Below, piece by piece: positions 63,013 to 64,000 of a DNA stretch of 64,000 nt (the stretch's first letter is position 1; each line of letters begins with the position of its first letter). The position numbers and the translations under genes were made by a program. Location: assembly GCA_021650895.1 (NCBI GenBank), contig CP091278.1, positions 835,659-899,658 of the forward strand, read 5' to 3'. This DNA comes from Candidatus Jettenia sp. (GTDB taxonomy: Bacteria; Planctomycetota; Brocadiia; Brocadiales; Brocadiaceae). The notes below the pieces were generated by a model that saw only the letters and a program-made list of their open reading frames with translations, was not told where the DNA came from and made no database searches.

Positions 63013-63238
63013 TAGCCACGAATAAACACGAATTATAGAATAAAAAAGGAGAATTCTTTCAGAATAAGTAATAAATATAAAACTTTTGTACCATTATACC
63101 TGTCAAGTTGTATTCTGTAAAATTCTATAACAACCCCTTGGCGTACTATTGATTAAGCGCCTTGTCTCCTTTTCTTACCTTAAGTGATCTTATGTCTTTT
63201 TTGTTTTATTCGCGTCTATTCGTGTTCATTCGTGGCTA
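63013..63238. repeat. Inverted repeat pair tagccacgaat, gccac family
   Basis: The 21-mer at 63013-63033 (tagccacgaataaacacgaat) matches the reverse complement of 63218-63238 with one mismatch. The 184-base interior is AT-rich and without a gene. The right arm provides the last codons of recN. Confidence 0.7.
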
Positions 63239-64000
63239 GATTATTCTTCATTACATTTTTACTTTTTATCTTCTTTTTCGCATCACGCAACATTTCCTGC
63301 GCTTGTTTTCTGGTAATATCTGTTTTTTCACTGCCTCTGATCATATCTGCGATTTCTTCAAGACGGGCATCGCTTGATAGGTTTTCAATAACAGAGTATG
63401 TTTTGTTATCCTTTACGAACTTATTTACCTTCCATTGTTCATCAGCATAGCAAGCAATTTGGGGAAGGTGGGTAATACAGATTACCTGATGAGACTTTGC
63501 TATACTACTCAATTTCTCACCAATTACTTCCCCCATCCTACCGCCGATATTAGCATCAATCTCATCAAAAACCAGCACCGATGTCTTATCTACTTTGGCT
63601 AACTGATGCTTCAAGGCAAGCATGACTCGTGATATTTCACCGCCGGAGGCAATTTTTCTGAGTGGTTTTAAATCTCCCCCAGGGTTGGGTGAAATGAGAA
63701 ATTCAATTTGATCAAAACCGTAGCTATGAGCATCTGAGGCTTGCGGATTTCCCCCATCAGGCAAGAAGGGAGATGTTATTTGAACAAGAAATTTGCCATG
63801 AGGCATACCCAATTCATGGAGTTCTTTATTTATTAAAGGGGCTAATTTATCAGCCGTTGCGACTCGCTTTCGAGTTAATTCACATCCCTTCTGTCTTAAG
63901 GAATCTGATAATACTCTTAACTCTTCATCAACCTGCTCAGCCGTTGTTTTTTCTTCAGAAAGTTGCTTCAGTTTTAATTGGATCTCATCATAATATGATA
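63216..64000 (-). CDS. recN: DNA repair protein RecN (C-terminal part, runs off the window)
   Basis: SMC-like ATPase of double-strand-break repair. Visible are the end of the coiled coil (EEKTTAEQVDEELRVLSDSLRQKG), then the C-terminal ATPase half: KIASGGEISRVMLALK (signature), VLVFDEIDANIGGRMG (Walker B) and CITHLPQIACYADEQWKVNK (His switch). The upstream half lies beyond position 64000. The last seven residues (LATNEHE) are encoded by the right arm of the repeat at 63013-63238, so the original C-terminus may have been replaced. Confidence 0.93.
   Translation of the reverse strand, partial: SYYDEIQLKLKQLSEEKTTAEQVDEELRVLSDSLRQKGCELTRKRVATADKLAPLINKELHELGMPHGKFLVQITSPFLPDGGNPQASDAHSYGFDQIEFLISPNPGGDLKPLRKIASGGEISRVMLALKHQLAKVDKTSVLVFDEIDANIGGRMGEVIGEKLSSIAKSHQVICITHLPQIACYADEQWKVNKFVKDNKTYSVIENLSSDARLEEIADMIRGSEKTDITRKQAQEMLRDAKKKIKSKNVMKNNLATNEHE

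Noticed and set aside
62996-63215. TPP riboswitch upstream of the rluB-thiC unit
   Set aside because: No sequence resembling the conserved TPP aptamer (CUGAGA and GAUCUG-type elements) was seen; thiC is coupled to the rluB-type gene instead.
1-64000. CRISPR arrays or complete prophage
   Set aside because: No regularly spaced direct repeats, no cas genes and no phage structural or packaging genes were found; the Mgm101-like gene stands alone.

Overview
The window reads as a chromosome segment of an AT-rich planctomycete, most likely of the anammox (Brocadiales) group. That placement is inference. It rests on a pseudopilin with the planctomycetal H-X9-DG ending (37648-38352), a division and wall cluster with mraZ, rsmH, ftsL, ftsI, ftsW and ftsQ but no ftsA or ftsZ beside it, long TPR proteins, an Rnf-type electron-transfer module, and no ribosomal or marker RNA other than one tRNA-Leu. 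|| Layout. 1-11.6 kb (mostly + strand): a TPR/coiled-coil protein, mobA (-), a PpiC-type foldase, a frameshifted AlaC-type aminotransferase, rnfC-rnfD-rnfG without rnfA, rnfB or rnfE, scpB, endonuclease V, a HAD hydrolase fused to a YvcK domain, and two small coiled-coil or lysine-rich unknowns. 11.6-15.3 kb (-): aroK, a fused aroD-aroE, and leuA. 15.5-24 kb: an Mgm101/Rad52-like annealing protein with a small Cys-rich partner, a TPR lipoprotein, a REC-PAS-histidine kinase with an internal 129-bp tandem duplication, a secreted DUF1080-like protein, a metallo-beta-lactamase-fold hydrolase, and an unknown with a Lon-like C-terminus. 24-28.1 kb is an accessory region: hairpin repeats, a frameshifted aldehyde dehydrogenase, a decayed restriction-methylase tail, and two integron attC sites bounding a complete ridA gene cassette, with a second cassette gene upstream. 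28.2-37.1 kb: tsaB (+), then a type II secretion operon D-I-J-K-L-M-C-F on the minus strand. 37.2-52.4 kb: tRNA-Leu(GAG), the H-X9-DG pseudopilin, then the dcw cluster on the minus strand (mraZ-rsmH-ftsL-ftsI-hyp-murE-murF-mraY-ftsW-murG-murC-ddl-ftsQ), led by MraZ boxes. 52.6-64 kb: queA, a YqeY protein, small proteins, a nitrate/sulfonate-type ABC transporter under an Rrf2-family regulator, pckA, a glutamine amidotransferase, thiC, an RluB-type pseudouridine synthase, and recN running off the end. || Joint function. The dcw block supplies lipid-linked peptidoglycan precursors (meso-diaminopimelate type, from the MurE DNPR motif) and septal synthesis enzymes. The T2SS block would build an outer-membrane secretion or pseudopilus machine but lacks the E ATPase and the major pseudopilin G. 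aroK, aroDE and leuA are amino-acid biosynthesis genes. || Quality note. Five genes (alaC-like, rnfD, aldehyde dehydrogenase, gspJ, gspD) carry six small indels, three of them (aldehyde dehydrogenase, gspJ, gspD) one-base losses in short runs of a single base. Sequencing or assembly error is at least as likely as real decay. The strongest unusual features are the integron cassette without an integrase, the kinase with a Glu in place of the receiver Asp and a duplicated ATP-binding segment, the Ser-less Lon-like protein, the HAD-YvcK fusion, and a shared Rrf2 operator motif.
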